From an uncultured Oscillospiraceae bacterium (GTDB taxonomy: Bacteria; Bacillota; Clostridia; Oscillospirales; Acutalibacteraceae), in the NCBI GenBank assembly GCA_902492455.1, contig CABULH010000028.1:1-42827 (forward strand): a stretch of DNA of 42,827 nt, given 5' to 3'. The position numbers and the translations under genes were made by a program. The notes below the pieces were generated by a model. It had not been told where the DNA came from, did not search any database, and was given only the letters and a program-made list of their open reading frames with translations. Below are positions 7,238-16,189 of the stretch, one piece after another. Every line of letters starts with the position of its first letter. Position 1 is the first letter of the stretch.

Positions 7238-8081
7238 AGCGCAGAAACTTCATAAAAGCGTTTACCTTGTCCGAATGTCCCACTATCAGCCATGTATTCT
7301 CATGTTGAAGCAGCCCCAGCTCACCGTCTTGAAGCAGCATCAATTCGTATCCCTCCGCTACGATTAAACGGTAATAAACTTCCACCGTCAGGCCGCGGGC
7401 AGGAAGTCCAACGGCGGCACCGGCAGTTGGCTGGCCGCTGTACAGAGCATTCAGCGCTTCCATGGTGATCATAAATACACGCCCCTCACCGCCAAACCGC
7501 AGGAATGCCGCTAACTCTGAGGGCGTCAGCGTACATCGCTGTGCGGGGACGCAAGCATAGAATGCCCGTGGCTGCCAACCGCCGTCGAACCCTCTCAGGA
7601 ATAGTTTTCGGCATAACCTTTCCACCTCATCCGTCCAGTCCGCGGCAAAAATATCCTGTACCGGGACGGAAGCGTCTGCCGAGCGAAAACAGCAGCCGAC
7701 AAATAGCCTTCCGCCTTCTCCCACGCCCAACTCATCCCGCAGTATGCAGCGGTTATACCAGCCGTCATTCGAAGCCTCAGTCATCGGCAAGCCCCGGGCC
7801 ATATATATGGTTCCCACGGATACTCTGCGCCGATAGCGGCAGGAATCACAGCCTGTGTGCAGCCATTTCCAGCCCCGGCAATCCACCGGACGAAGGCAGA
7901 AGGTATCTTCTGTCTCCTGCATCGGATTAACCAGCAGCCCCATATCGCCGTCGCCACGCCAGCCGGAGCGGGGACGGCACAGCCGCCAGCGAAACCGTAT
8001 TTCATTTCCAGCGGCCGGCACCAGATCCTCCAGAAAACAGATGCGGCCGTCCGGTCTCTGATAGTAGCTTCTCACTTCCAT
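7236..8081 (-). CDS. Hypothetical protein, cysteine-containing
   Basis: A 281-residue protein I do not recognise. It begins MEVRSYYQRPDGRICFLED and has no signal peptide or membrane helix. The middle is rich in Cys and Arg (CRGWKWLHTGCDSCRYRRR), with a possible Cys cluster, and also NDGWYNRCILRDELG. The C-terminal third is more regular alpha/beta (TLTPSELAAFLRFGGEGRVF, ending SDKVNAFMKFLR). The start is the ATG at 8081, seven bases after GGAGG; the ATG at 8087 is too close to it. It is convergent with dCMP deaminase and divergent, with a 56-base gap, from the DUF2809 gene. The RBS and uninterrupted length support a real gene. Confidence 0.6.
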   Translation of the reverse strand: MEVRSYYQRPDGRICFLEDLVPAAGNEIRFRWRLCRPRSGWRGDGDMGLLVNPMQETEDTFCLRPVDCRGWKWLHTGCDSCRYRRRVSVGTIYMARGLPMTEASNDGWYNRCILRDELGVGEGGRLFVGCCFRSADASVPVQDIFAADWTDEVERLCRKLFLRGFDGGWQPRAFYACVPAQRCTLTPSELAAFLRFGGEGRVFMITMEALNALYSGQPTAGAAVGLPARGLTVEVYYRLIVAEGYELMLLQDGELGLLQHENTWLIVGHSDKVNAFMKFLR

Positions 8082-8137
8082 CGTCATTCCTCCAGGCTTG
8101 TATTCTATCGCGCAGTAAATGAAAAAGGGGTGGTTAT

Positions 8138-8548
8138 ATGTCCCGTCCTGCAACCCCAAAACAGAAAAAGCGGCTGTTTTATCTGGCGGTATTTTTTGTC
8201 CTGCTGGCGGTGGAATGCGCCATAGCCCTATGGGTGCGGGACCGGTTTGTCCGGCCCTATCTGGGAGATGTACTGGTGACCTGGTGTGTCTACGCCTTTA
8301 TCCGTGTCCTTCTGCCGGAGAGGCTCCGGCTGCTGCCACTGTATGTGTTCTTCTTCTGCCTGGCGGTGGAGCTGTCCCAGCTGCTGCCCCTGCTGGAATG
8401 GCTGAGACTGGAAAGCAGCGGCTTCCTGCGGGTACTGCTGGGATCTGTCTTTGACCCGGCGGATGTGGCCTGCTATTTTGCCGGCTGTCTCCTGCTGGGG
8501 TTATGGGAATTGCTGAGATGGCGGCAAGCGCGCCGCCGCCCTTCCTGA
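8138..8548 (+). CDS. DUF2809 family membrane protein
   Basis: A 136-residue integral membrane protein with about four helices (YLAVFFVLLAVECAIALWV; GDVLVTWCVYAFIRVLLP; LLPLYVFFFCLAVELSQLL; DVACYFAGCLLLGLWELL). GDVLVTWCVYAF, VELSQLLP and LGSVFDPADVACYFAG follow the DUF2809 pattern. The function of the family is unknown. It ends 76 bases before the symporter on the same strand, so the two may be co-expressed. Confidence 0.8.
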   Translation: MSRPATPKQKKRLFYLAVFFVLLAVECAIALWVRDRFVRPYLGDVLVTWCVYAFIRVLLPERLRLLPLYVFFFCLAVELSQLLPLLEWLRLESSGFLRVLLGSVFDPADVACYFAGCLLLGLWELLRWRQARRRPS

Positions 8549-8624
8549 CTTTCCTCGGCCGATTTGTGGAAAAGCCCTCCCGCATATCCGTGTCCCGCAG
8601 GACATAGGATGGTGAGGAGGGGGA

Positions 8625-10052
8625 ATGGGTATGTGGCTGGATACGGCGATTGTACTGCTGTACATCGCGCTGCTGGTGGGAATGGGGCTGCGGGGCGGCC
8701 GAAACGTGAAGAACGCCAAGGATTTCACCGCATCCAGCGGCCAATACGGCACGCTGGTGATTTTCGCCACCCTGTCCGCCTCCTATGTGGGGGGCGGCTA
8801 TTCCTCCGGGAACGCGGAAAAAGCCTTTGAGAGCGGCATCGGCACCACTCTGACCCTTTTCGGTTTCAGCCTGTCCATGATTTTTATCGGGCGGTACCTG
8901 GTCCCGGGCGTGTCCCGTTTTCCAGGCGTCAGCACCGTAGGCGGCATCATCGGCCAATGCTACGGCCGGTCCGCCCGGCTGCTCACCGGTATTTTTTCCT
9001 TCATCTGCTGCGCGGGGGTAGTGGGCGCTCAGATGGAAGCCATGGGGCTGGTGTTTCATGTGCTGCTGGGGGTGGATAAGCATATGGGCATCCTTATCGG
9101 CTGCGGTATCGTGCTGCTGTATACCACCTTCGGCGGGATGCAGTCGGTGATCGTAGCGGATATTCTTCAGTTTATTCTGCTCGCCACCGGAATGCCGCTG
9201 CTGCTGTTTATGGCCCTGCAGAAAGCCGGCGGCCCGGCAGCAGTGTTGGAAACCCTGCCCAAGGAATACTTCAATCCCTTTAACGGCACCACGCCGGCAG
9301 GTTTCTTCTCCCTTTTCCTCACCATGATGTTTGGAGAGGCGCTGGCGCCGCCCTATACCCAGCGGCTGCTCATCGGCCGCAATCCCCGGGGTACCGCCCG
9401 GGGCACGATTCTCAGCGGCCTGTTTTCCATCCCCTTTTTCATCGTTACCGGTATGATCGGACTGACCGCTTACGCCCTGGGGGTAACGGACAACGCCGCC
9501 TCCGCCATGCCCACCCTGGTGCAGGCCATTCTTCCGCTGGGAATCCGGGGGATCGTGATGGCGGCCATGGTTTCCATTATCCTCTCCGCAGCCGACGGAT
9601 TCCTCAACGGCGCTTCGGTGGGACTGGTTTGTGACGCGGTGATGCCGCTTTGTCCGCATATGTCGGATAAAAGCCAGCTGCGCTGGCTGCGGGGAGTCAA
9701 CGTAGCCACCGGTTTGGGGGCAGTGCTGCTGGCCTTTGTGGTGCCGGATATTTTCGGTATTCTGGTGCTGGCTTATTCCTTCTGGTGTCCGCTGATTCTG
9801 GTTCCTCTGGCGGCGGCGCTGCTGGGGGTGAAATCCAACGGCCGGGCCTTTCGCTATGCGCTGCTGGCCGGGCTGCTTTCCTCCCTGCTGTGGAACTATG
9901 TCCTGGGCAAACCCTGGGAAGTGGACGGCGCCATTGTCGGCATGGCCTGCAATTTCCTGGTATTCGTCCTATGCACCAAATCCTTTGCCCGCTACCAGTC
10001 CCAACGGCTCACTGTTTGGCAGGAGCGGCGGCAACCAAGGTCACGCGGATAA
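8625..10052 (+). CDS. Sodium:solute symporter family transporter
   Basis: A 475-residue transporter of the SSS (LeuT-fold) family with 12-13 predicted helices. The N-terminal helix is followed by the family region FTASSGQYGTLVIFATLSAS and YVGGGYSSGNAEKAFESG around helix 2, and later GGMQSVIVADILQFI and MVSIILSAADGFLNGASVGL. Substrate cannot be set by motif; candidates are organic acids, amino acids or pantothenate-like solutes. GAGGAGGGGG precedes the first ATG (8625); a second ATG two codons later is also possible. It is likely in one unit with the DUF2809 gene upstream and the small XRE gene 61 bases downstream. Confidence 0.9.
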   Translation: MGMWLDTAIVLLYIALLVGMGLRGGRNVKNAKDFTASSGQYGTLVIFATLSASYVGGGYSSGNAEKAFESGIGTTLTLFGFSLSMIFIGRYLVPGVSRFPGVSTVGGIIGQCYGRSARLLTGIFSFICCAGVVGAQMEAMGLVFHVLLGVDKHMGILIGCGIVLLYTTFGGMQSVIVADILQFILLATGMPLLLFMALQKAGGPAAVLETLPKEYFNPFNGTTPAGFFSLFLTMMFGEALAPPYTQRLLIGRNPRGTARGTILSGLFSIPFFIVTGMIGLTAYALGVTDNAASAMPTLVQAILPLGIRGIVMAAMVSIILSAADGFLNGASVGLVCDAVMPLCPHMSDKSQLRWLRGVNVATGLGAVLLAFVVPDIFGILVLAYSFWCPLILVPLAAALLGVKSNGRAFRYALLAGLLSSLLWNYVLGKPWEVDGAIVGMACNFLVFVLCTKSFARYQSQRLTVWQERRQPRSRG

Positions 10053-10113
10053 TTCCATGAAATACGCGCAGACTAATGCCATTATCCAAGGCTCGTAAAA
10101 CAGGGGGATCGGT

Positions 10114-10416
10114 ATGGGATTAGGTGCGCGGCTGAAAAAGAGCCGGGAAGAAGCGGGCTTGTCTCCGGCCATTGCAGCGGAGTCACTGGGGATTTCCATA
10201 GAACGGCTTGTCTCTTGGGAACTGGAAAAAGAGGAGCCCACAGCACGGGAATTGGCCGAAGCCGCCCGGCTGTATCATGTATCCGCGGATATCCTTCTAG
10301 CAGTGGAAGAAAGCGGTCTCACAGCGCAGCAGCAGGAGATCCTGTTCGGATTGGCATTGGAGCTGCAGCGAATTAACAAAGAAAACCACATAAAAGAGCC
10401 GGCGGCCAATCGATGA
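10114..10416 (+). CDS. Small XRE-type HTH regulator
   Basis: A 100-residue DNA-binding protein. The helix-turn-helix occupies residues ~5-60 (GARLKKSREEAGLSPAIAAE, SLGISIERLVSWE, PTARELAEAARLYHVSADIL). The short C-terminus ends KEPAANR and is encoded by the left arm of a 24-bp terminator stem. The RBS is AGGGGG 8 bases before the ATG. The target is unknown; it may control the adjacent symporter operon. Confidence 0.88.
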   Translation: MGLGARLKKSREEAGLSPAIAAESLGISIERLVSWELEKEEPTARELAEAARLYHVSADILLAVEESGLTAQQQEILFGLALELQRINKENHIKEPAANR

Positions 10417-10442
10417 AGTTGGCCGCCGGCTCTTTTATGTGG
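10386..10442. terminator. Bidirectional terminator built into the end of the XRE gene
   Basis: A perfect 24-bp stem (10386-10409 with 10419-10442) and a 9-base loop containing the XRE stop codon. The left arm codes for the last eight codons of the XRE gene; the right arm ends one base before the minus-strand MutS-like stop at 10443. AAAAGAGCCGGCGGCCAA and its complement give T-runs (CTCTTTTATG) in both directions. Confidence 0.9.
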
Positions 10443-12044
10443 TTACGGCAAGGGCCAGCATCCTTCTTCCAAATAGTAAGAAGCCCGATCTTCCACCTGA
10501 TGCACCAGCCCGGCATCGAATCCCATCACCGACAGCAGCCGGATGGCATTGCGGGTGCAGGCGGCTCCCGGGCGCAGCCGATAATCGAATTCAACCCGTC
10601 CATCCACCACCGCCTCTTCAAAATGGGCCATGGCAAACCGGCCGGCCAACAGGCTGCAGAGTTCCAGATCATGAGAGGCGGCCAAACAGATAAGCTGCCG
10701 CCCCCCCAGATCCTCCAGCAGAACGCTGGAGGCCGCGATCCGCTCCACCGTGTTGGTGCCTCGCAGTACCTCATCAATAGCGCAGAAGATGCGTTCCCCT
10801 CGCTGCGCCGCCTGCAGAATCCGCCGAAAAGCCTTGAGTTCGGTGATAAAATAACTCTCCTCCGCTAGGATGTCGTCGGACAGGGCCATAGATGTGTAGA
10901 CGTGAAAGGAAGCGGCGGTATAAGAGCGACACAGCGCGGTGCAAATGCCCTGGGCCATAATCACACTTAGAGAAGCCGCTTTGATTAAAGTGGATTTGCC
11001 TGAAGCGTTGGATCCGGTAAGCAGCATGGAGCCCTGCAGGTCCAGGGTGTTAGGCACCGAACGGCGCAGCAGCGGATGGTGCAGGTCCACGACTTGTATC
11101 TCCGGAGACGCCTCCGCTTCGAACCGAATTTCGGGATCACAGTATCTTTCCACGCTCCGCCGATAGGAGGCGGCCGCAATGGCGGCGTCAATCCTGCCGA
11201 TGCATTCATGGAGGGCGAACACCTCCCCTTGCAGCCGTCCCAGCCGGATCTTCATCCGTTCATAAAGGATCAGATCCCACAGGAACAATCCGTTGAGCAT
11301 CTGCAGGATGTCATTGTCTATCGTCATTGACAGAGCACCTAAACGGCCCAATCCCCGGGCACGGCGGCCCGCCTCCTCGTAAGGCGCCAGCCATGCTGTC
11401 AGGGCGCTGTTTTCCAGCGCCCTGATTCTGGTATAAACAGCCGCCAGAGCGGCGGAATAACGGGCGGAGGGAAGATGGGTATCCAAATGCTTGGTCATAA
11501 AGACATGATAGAGGGGGTTGGCGCAAAGCAGCAGGACAAACAGCGACAGCGGCAGCGTTGCACGGGTAAACAGCAGGCTAAAACCGCTGATAAGCAAGCC
11601 AAAGAACAGCAGCAGCGCCAGGAATAGCCGGCCCTTTCCCTGACGAGCCGGGGAGAAAACCTCTTCCGTTCGGGCCGCATTGCTTTTTCCCAGACGAAAG
11701 AGCAGCTCCTGCAGCTTCTGCCGCAGTGCCGGGTCCTCTTCCACCAGCCGGATCAGTTCCGCTCGCCGCCGATATTCTTCTTCGTTCATTGCCGGACAGC
11801 GAAGCTGATAATACAAAAGCTGTTCTCCGCAGGCGCTGCCGGTGTTGCTGATCCGTTCGAACACCTCGTCCATGGACAGATCGTACCAGGTGGTTTCATC
11901 CAGGGCAAACACTTGTGGCTCTCTGGCACGGCGATAATCAAAATAAGCGCGGATGCCGCGGAAATCTTCGTCATCGTACCGTTCCTGGGGCCTTTTCCCG
12001 TAGCGGGACGCTATAGTCCGCCGGATTTTATTCGTCATCCACAC
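10443..12044 (-). CDS. MutS-family ATPase with membrane helices
   Basis: A 533-residue protein whose C-terminal half is the MutS ATPase core: Walker A GSNASGKST (344-352), Walker B IFCAIDEV (419-426), signature RGTNTVER (428-435) and SHD (457-459). The N-terminal half lacks the mismatch-recognition domains. It instead has two hydrophobic stretches (FLALLLFFGLLISGFSLLF; LPLSLFVLLLCANPLYHVF) that predict a hairpin in the membrane. This layout matches the poorly characterised MutS-like membrane proteins of Firmicutes, whose role is not mismatch repair by motif. The start is GTG at 12044 or ATG at 12038; GGCGGA lies upstream of both. It is 44 bases downstream of glpK on the same strand. Confidence 0.85.
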   Translation of the reverse strand: MWMTNKIRRTIASRYGKRPQERYDDEDFRGIRAYFDYRRAREPQVFALDETTWYDLSMDEVFERISNTGSACGEQLLYYQLRCPAMNEEEYRRRAELIRLVEEDPALRQKLQELLFRLGKSNAARTEEVFSPARQGKGRLFLALLLFFGLLISGFSLLFTRATLPLSLFVLLLCANPLYHVFMTKHLDTHLPSARYSAALAAVYTRIRALENSALTAWLAPYEEAGRRARGLGRLGALSMTIDNDILQMLNGLFLWDLILYERMKIRLGRLQGEVFALHECIGRIDAAIAAASYRRSVERYCDPEIRFEAEASPEIQVVDLHHPLLRRSVPNTLDLQGSMLLTGSNASGKSTLIKAASLSVIMAQGICTALCRSYTAASFHVYTSMALSDDILAEESYFITELKAFRRILQAAQRGERIFCAIDEVLRGTNTVERIAASSVLLEDLGGRQLICLAASHDLELCSLLAGRFAMAHFEEAVVDGRVEFDYRLRPGAACTRNAIRLLSVMGFDAGLVHQVEDRASYYLEEGCWPLP

Positions 12045-12088
12045 GATTTCCGCCGTCCTTTCCGCTGTTGAGATCGCTTACCCGGCCT

Positions 12089-13576
12089 TTATTCCGCCCA
12101 ATTCCGGCTTCTCTCCACTGCCCGGTGCCATTGACGGAACAGCCGCTGCCGTTCCGCCTCTTCCATGGAGGGGGAGAAGCGGCGTTCCAGTTTCCATTGT
12201 TCTCGGATTTGATCCGGCGAATCCCAGACTCCGGCGGCCAGCCCCGCCAGATAGGCGGCGCCCAAGGCGGTGGTTTCCCGAATCTGCGGCCGCAGCACAG
12301 GACAGCCCAGCATATCCGCCTGAAACTGCATCAGAAAATTGTTGGCGCTGGCGCCGCCGTCCACCCGCAGCGCCTGGATGGGAATACCCGTGTCGGCCGC
12401 CATGGCATCCACTAAATCCCGAGTCTGATAAGCGATGGATTCCAGCGCCGCCCGGACAATGTGGTTGCGTCCTGCGCCTCTGGTTAAGCCGAAAATAGCT
12501 CCTCGGGCGTACATATCCCAGTAAGGCGCTCCAAGGCCGGTAAAGGCGGGCACTACCGTCACCCCGCCGTTATCTGCCGCTTGGGCGGCGAAATATTCGC
12601 TTTCCGCCGCACTGCTCAGCATTCCCATTTCATCCCGCAGCCATTGGATCACGGCGCCGCCTACAAAGACGCTGCCCTCCAGCACATATTCCGGTTTCGC
12701 TGCCGTTGTGCCCGCCGCCAGCGAGGTGATCAGACCGTTTCGGCTGGTTAACAACCGGTCACCGACGTTCATCAGCAAAAAGCAGCCGGTGCCATAGGTG
12801 TTTTTCACATCTCCCGGACGAAAGCAGGCCTGTCCAAACAAAGCGGACTGCTGATCGCCCACTGCAGCGGTGATGGGAATATCGGTTCCCTCCACACGGG
12901 TGCTGCCGTAGAAATGAGAGGATGGATATACGGAGGGGAGTATGCATCTCGGTATATCCAATTCGTATAGAATGTTGTCGTCCCAATCCATGGTACGGAT
13001 GTTGAACATCATGGTGCGGGAGGCGTTGGTGAAATCGGTGGCGTGGACCTTCCCGCCGGTGAGCCGCCACAGCAGCCAGGTATCCACCGTGCCGAACAGC
13101 AGCTCGCCCCGCCGGGCCCGTTCCCGGGCGCCGGGGACGTGATCCAACAGCCACTTGACCTTGGTAGCGGAGAAATAAGCGTCGATCCGCAGGCCGGTAT
13201 TGTCCCGGATATACCCTTCGCAGCCGTCGGTGACCATCTGTTCGCATTGAGGCGCGGTGCGACGGCACTGCCAGACAATAGCGTTATAAATCGGCCGCCC
13301 GGTTTTTCGATCCCACAGCACGGTGGTCTCCCGCTGGTTGGTGATGCCGATACAGGCTACCTCCGATGCCGCCACGCCGCTTTCCCGCAGCACCCGGTTC
13401 AGCACCTCCATCTGAGAACCAATGATTTCTTCCGCGTCATGTTCCACGTAACCGGCCTGGGGGTAGATTTGCGTAAACTCTTTCTGAGCGCAGCCGGCAA
13501 TCCGCTGGCCCGGGCCGAAGAGGATGGCCCGGGAACTGGTAGTACCCTGATCCAGGGCGAGAATGTACGGTTTCAT
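12089..13576 (-). CDS. glpK: Glycerol kinase
   Basis: FGGY kinase that phosphorylates glycerol to glycerol-3-phosphate; 495 residues, full family length. The start LALDQGTTSSRAILF is the phosphate-binding loop, NQRETTVLWDRKTGRPIYNA is typical, and AVGDQQSALFG and YGTGCFLL form the hinge and catalytic region (GDQ holds the catalytic Asp). LRVDGGASANNFLMQFQAD is the C-terminal ATP-side signature. SSHFYGS near residue 227 aligns with the loop whose His is phosphorylated by HPr in low-GC Gram-positives, so PTS control is plausible. No glpF or glpD is nearby. The RBS AGGAAGGG precedes the ATG. It lies between the esterase (69 bases upstream) and the MutS-like gene. Confidence 0.97.
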   Translation of the reverse strand: MKPYILALDQGTTSSRAILFGPGQRIAGCAQKEFTQIYPQAGYVEHDAEEIIGSQMEVLNRVLRESGVAASEVACIGITNQRETTVLWDRKTGRPIYNAIVWQCRRTAPQCEQMVTDGCEGYIRDNTGLRIDAYFSATKVKWLLDHVPGARERARRGELLFGTVDTWLLWRLTGGKVHATDFTNASRTMMFNIRTMDWDDNILYELDIPRCILPSVYPSSHFYGSTRVEGTDIPITAAVGDQQSALFGQACFRPGDVKNTYGTGCFLLMNVGDRLLTSRNGLITSLAAGTTAAKPEYVLEGSVFVGGAVIQWLRDEMGMLSSAAESEYFAAQAADNGGVTVVPAFTGLGAPYWDMYARGAIFGLTRGAGRNHIVRAALESIAYQTRDLVDAMAADTGIPIQALRVDGGASANNFLMQFQADMLGCPVLRPQIRETTALGAAYLAGLAAGVWDSPDQIREQWKLERRFSPSMEEAERQRLFRQWHRAVERSRNWAE

Positions 13577-13645
13577 CAGGTCCCTTCCTCTCTCAAGAAC
13601 GCCGGATCTCCCGTTGCCGTTTGACTATTTCTTAGGCTTTCCATC

Positions 13646-14380
13646 TTAAAGGCCGAAAAGCCGGTTCAGCCAGGTGACGGACATAGGCATCCATTGCTCC
13701 ACCACTGGGTCCGCCAAGGTGGGATGGCCGGAATTGGTTACCGAATTGGCTAGGGATATCCCATGAGGTCCTTTGCCGAAGATATGCATTTCAAAAGGAA
13801 CTCCCGCTTTATCCAGGGCATCCGCAAAACGTAGGCTGTTTTCCACCGGCACCGCCTGGTCGTTGCGGGTGTGGAAGATGAAAGCCGGAGGAGTATCAGC
13901 CGTAACCGCCTCGTCCAGCGATGGGACCCGGAATTTCAAAATCCGGCTGATGCTCTCCAGAATACAGGGATAGGCCAAAACCATGGCGTTAGGTTTGTGC
14001 TCCGCCAGGGTACCGGAGGCAGCGGCCAGATGGCCGCCGGCGGAAAACCCGCATACGGCGATCTTCTCCGGATCCAGATGCCATTCCTCCGCCTGCTCCC
14101 GCACCAGCTTCACTGCGTCGGATACATCCTGCAAAGCATCCTCAAAGCGATACTCCCCGCCGATGGTATAGCGCAGCACAAAGGCCTGAAATCCCGCCGC
14201 CAGATAGGACAAGGCGATGGGCTCCGCCTCCCGGTCGGACAGAAATCCGTATCCGCCGCCGGGCAGCACGATCATCGCCGGACGCACCGCCCGATTGGGC
14301 ATTTCGGGAGAGGGCTGCTGGATATAGGCGGTCAGATTCACACGGCCGTCCGGTGTCAGATTTACAGTGGTGATTTTCAT
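13646..14380 (-). CDS. Alpha/beta hydrolase, acetyl-xylan-esterase-like
   Basis: A 244-residue soluble esterase of the BD-FAE/AXE type. The oxyanion loop is VLPGGGYGFLSDREAEPIA, the nucleophile Ser113 sits in CGFSAGGHLAA, the acid is Asp174 (HTRNDQAVPVE) and the base is His206 (GKGPHGISLA). It has no signal peptide, so it would act on imported acylated sugars or other small esters in the cytoplasm. The RBS (GGAAGGGAAAGGG) precedes the ATG at 14380. It is the first gene of a possible three-gene minus-strand unit with glpK and the MutS-like gene. Confidence 0.9.
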   Translation of the reverse strand: MKITTVNLTPDGRVNLTAYIQQPSPEMPNRAVRPAMIVLPGGGYGFLSDREAEPIALSYLAAGFQAFVLRYTIGGEYRFEDALQDVSDAVKLVREQAEEWHLDPEKIAVCGFSAGGHLAAASGTLAEHKPNAMVLAYPCILESISRILKFRVPSLDEAVTADTPPAFIFHTRNDQAVPVENSLRFADALDKAGVPFEMHIFGKGPHGISLANSVTNSGHPTLADPVVEQWMPMSVTWLNRLFGL

Positions 14381-14453
14381 GGTAGTCGTCCCTTTCCTTC
14401 CCGGCGGAGCTTTCAGTGTGCCGCCGGTTTATCATGCCATCATTGTAGCATTC

Positions 14454-14486
14454 AAAGCGCCGGATTGCAACGCAGTCCGGCGCTTT
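14454..14486. terminator. Hairpin between the sigma-factor gene and the esterase
   Basis: AAAGCGCCGGA (14454-14464) pairs perfectly with 14476-14486, 28 bases past the sigma-factor stop. T-runs are short on both sides, so it is probably a terminator but could be a transcript-end stabiliser. Confidence 0.6.
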
Positions 14487-14513
14487 TCGAAAACCTGTTT
14501 TCATCTGCTGCTG

Positions 14514-16124
14514 TCAATCAATACACAGGTACATGCCCACCGTGCTGCTGCCGGGATGCTCCGGCACCTGCAGTCTGCCGGCCTCCACCTCGTCGTGGAT
14601 CAGCATCATGCGGATATCGCACATCAGCATGGAAACATAGTAGTCCAGCTGTTCATGGAGGATGGGGATGCTATTGGTCTTCAGGATATCCCTGACTTCC
14701 CGGTACAGCGCTTCCACGGCCTGTTCTGCCTGCTTATACGCTGGATGATTGGTGAGAATTTGAAACATCCGCTCCATGGCTCCCGGCTCAAAGACCGCCA
14801 GATCTGGCACCACCTGATCGTTTTCTCCATGAGCGAACCGCCCATCGATCTCTTCCCACAGACGTTTTTCAGATCCCGTCAGGGAGGATAGGGCACGATG
14901 GTTTTTCAGCAGATCCGCCAGAAGCGCCGCCTGGGCGAAATTCATCCGTCCGGCTCGTTCCCGCATCCCGTAGTCATGGGGGCCATAGGAGCCGAAAAGC
15001 GTTATTTTACTATTGCCGCAGCAGTTGTGTTCCATGGTAATGGATTCTGGAATCAAATGATGCTTTTCCAGGCCCATGAATCCCCAATTGCCGCCGTCGG
15101 GACGCTGAAAGCTTTCAAAGATATTGCCGGTTGTGTTGGCTTCGTTGAAGCGGTCGACAAGCATGGGAAACAGCAGCCATTTGAAACCATCGTCATTCAC
15201 CCGGCCCTGCAGTATGGACAGCCGCTCTATTTCCGGGAGACAGTCCTCCACCAGTCCGCCGATCAGTCGGCTTCTTTTCCGAGAATCCCGCTGCTGAGCC
15301 TGATATACCGCCAGCTGGCATTCCTTGTCCGCGATGAAAAAGTTAGTCACATATTTACCGCCCATCTCCCGCAGCAGGGTGGCGTCCGTAAGAATTTTGA
15401 CCTCTTCCTCCATGTACGGCATGGCGATGCCCAATTCCATGGACAGATCCTCCAAAGTGCTGGGATTGTTGTGGGCCTGAAGCAGAATGTTTTTGGGAAT
15501 CTTCCGCCCCACGACAGTCCACGGCAGGCCGCTGGACTGATTTCCGCTGGCGCAAAACTCCACATCTTCGGGATTATAGCTTCTGATGCCGAATTCTCTT
15601 GCCATATTCATTCCTTCTTTCAGTCGTTTTCGAGAGCGGAACAGATTGGCTTTAACGGTGCCTTCCGGCTGTCCCAGCCCGTCGGCGATATCCTGTACCC
15701 GGCGGCCTTCAACATAGTAAGCCACCAGAAGGTTCCGATATTCACCGGCGATAAAGGCCAGTTCCCGACGCAGCAGCCGCTTGTCCTCCGCTTGGATGCA
15801 ATCCTCTTCCACCGATTGATCACCGGGAATTTCCAGCGCACCGATATCGGTTCCGGATACCTCATCGGTTCGTCGGCGTTTCAGCCGCGCCCAGACGCTG
15901 TAGCGATTGCGGGCGATTTTCCATACCCAAGCGGAAAAGCTGGCGGGTACGGTGCCCCGTTTCAGCGCTGCCAGAATATTTACGGTGATATCTGAAGCCA
16001 GATCCTCCGCTTCGGCGGTACTGCCGGTCTTTTTCAGACAGAAGTAAAACAGCGTTTCGATATATTGGGTGGAAAAGATCTCCATCAAATTTTCCTCGGA
16101 TTCCGTTTGCGGCGGCATATCCAT
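14514..16124 (-). CDS. ECF sigma factor with a ~350-residue C-terminal extension
   Basis: A 536-residue protein. Residues ~10-185 are an ECF-type sigma-70: region 2 (YIETLFYFCLKKTGSTAEAE, DLASDITVNIL, FSAWVWKIARNRYSVWAR) and region 4 (LLRRELAFIAGEYRNLLVAY, GLGQPEGTVKANLFRSRKRLK). The remaining ~350 residues are far beyond a normal ECF factor (~180). They contain a winged-helix-like unit (STLEDLSMELGIAMPYMEEEVKILTD, in two parts, then LLREMGGKYVTNFFI) and a helical part with SKITLFGSYGPHDYGMRERAG. No anti-sigma gene is next to it, so the extension probably senses or restrains the factor directly. GGAGGGAGGA precedes the first ATG; a TGCAACC motif 39 bases upstream of it (complement of 16163-16169) could be part of an autoregulated promoter. 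Confidence 0.85.
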   Translation of the reverse strand: MDMPPQTESEENLMEIFSTQYIETLFYFCLKKTGSTAEAEDLASDITVNILAALKRGTVPASFSAWVWKIARNRYSVWARLKRRRTDEVSGTDIGALEIPGDQSVEEDCIQAEDKRLLRRELAFIAGEYRNLLVAYYVEGRRVQDIADGLGQPEGTVKANLFRSRKRLKEGMNMAREFGIRSYNPEDVEFCASGNQSSGLPWTVVGRKIPKNILLQAHNNPSTLEDLSMELGIAMPYMEEEVKILTDATLLREMGGKYVTNFFIADKECQLAVYQAQQRDSRKRSRLIGGLVEDCLPEIERLSILQGRVNDDGFKWLLFPMLVDRFNEANTTGNIFESFQRPDGGNWGFMGLEKHHLIPESITMEHNCCGNSKITLFGSYGPHDYGMRERAGRMNFAQAALLADLLKNHRALSSLTGSEKRLWEEIDGRFAHGENDQVVPDLAVFEPGAMERMFQILTNHPAYKQAEQAVEALYREVRDILKTNSIPILHEQLDYYVSMLMCDIRMMLIHDEVEAGRLQVPEHPGSSTVGMYLCID

Positions 16125-16189
16125 TCCTCCCTCCGCTTATATAGTGTCGTCCGGCAATGTTTGGTTGCAAAAAAATGGAAAACAGAGAA

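Noticed and set aside
8298..9659. Minus-strand open frame over the symporter
   Set aside because: Low-complexity antisense shadow without RBS.
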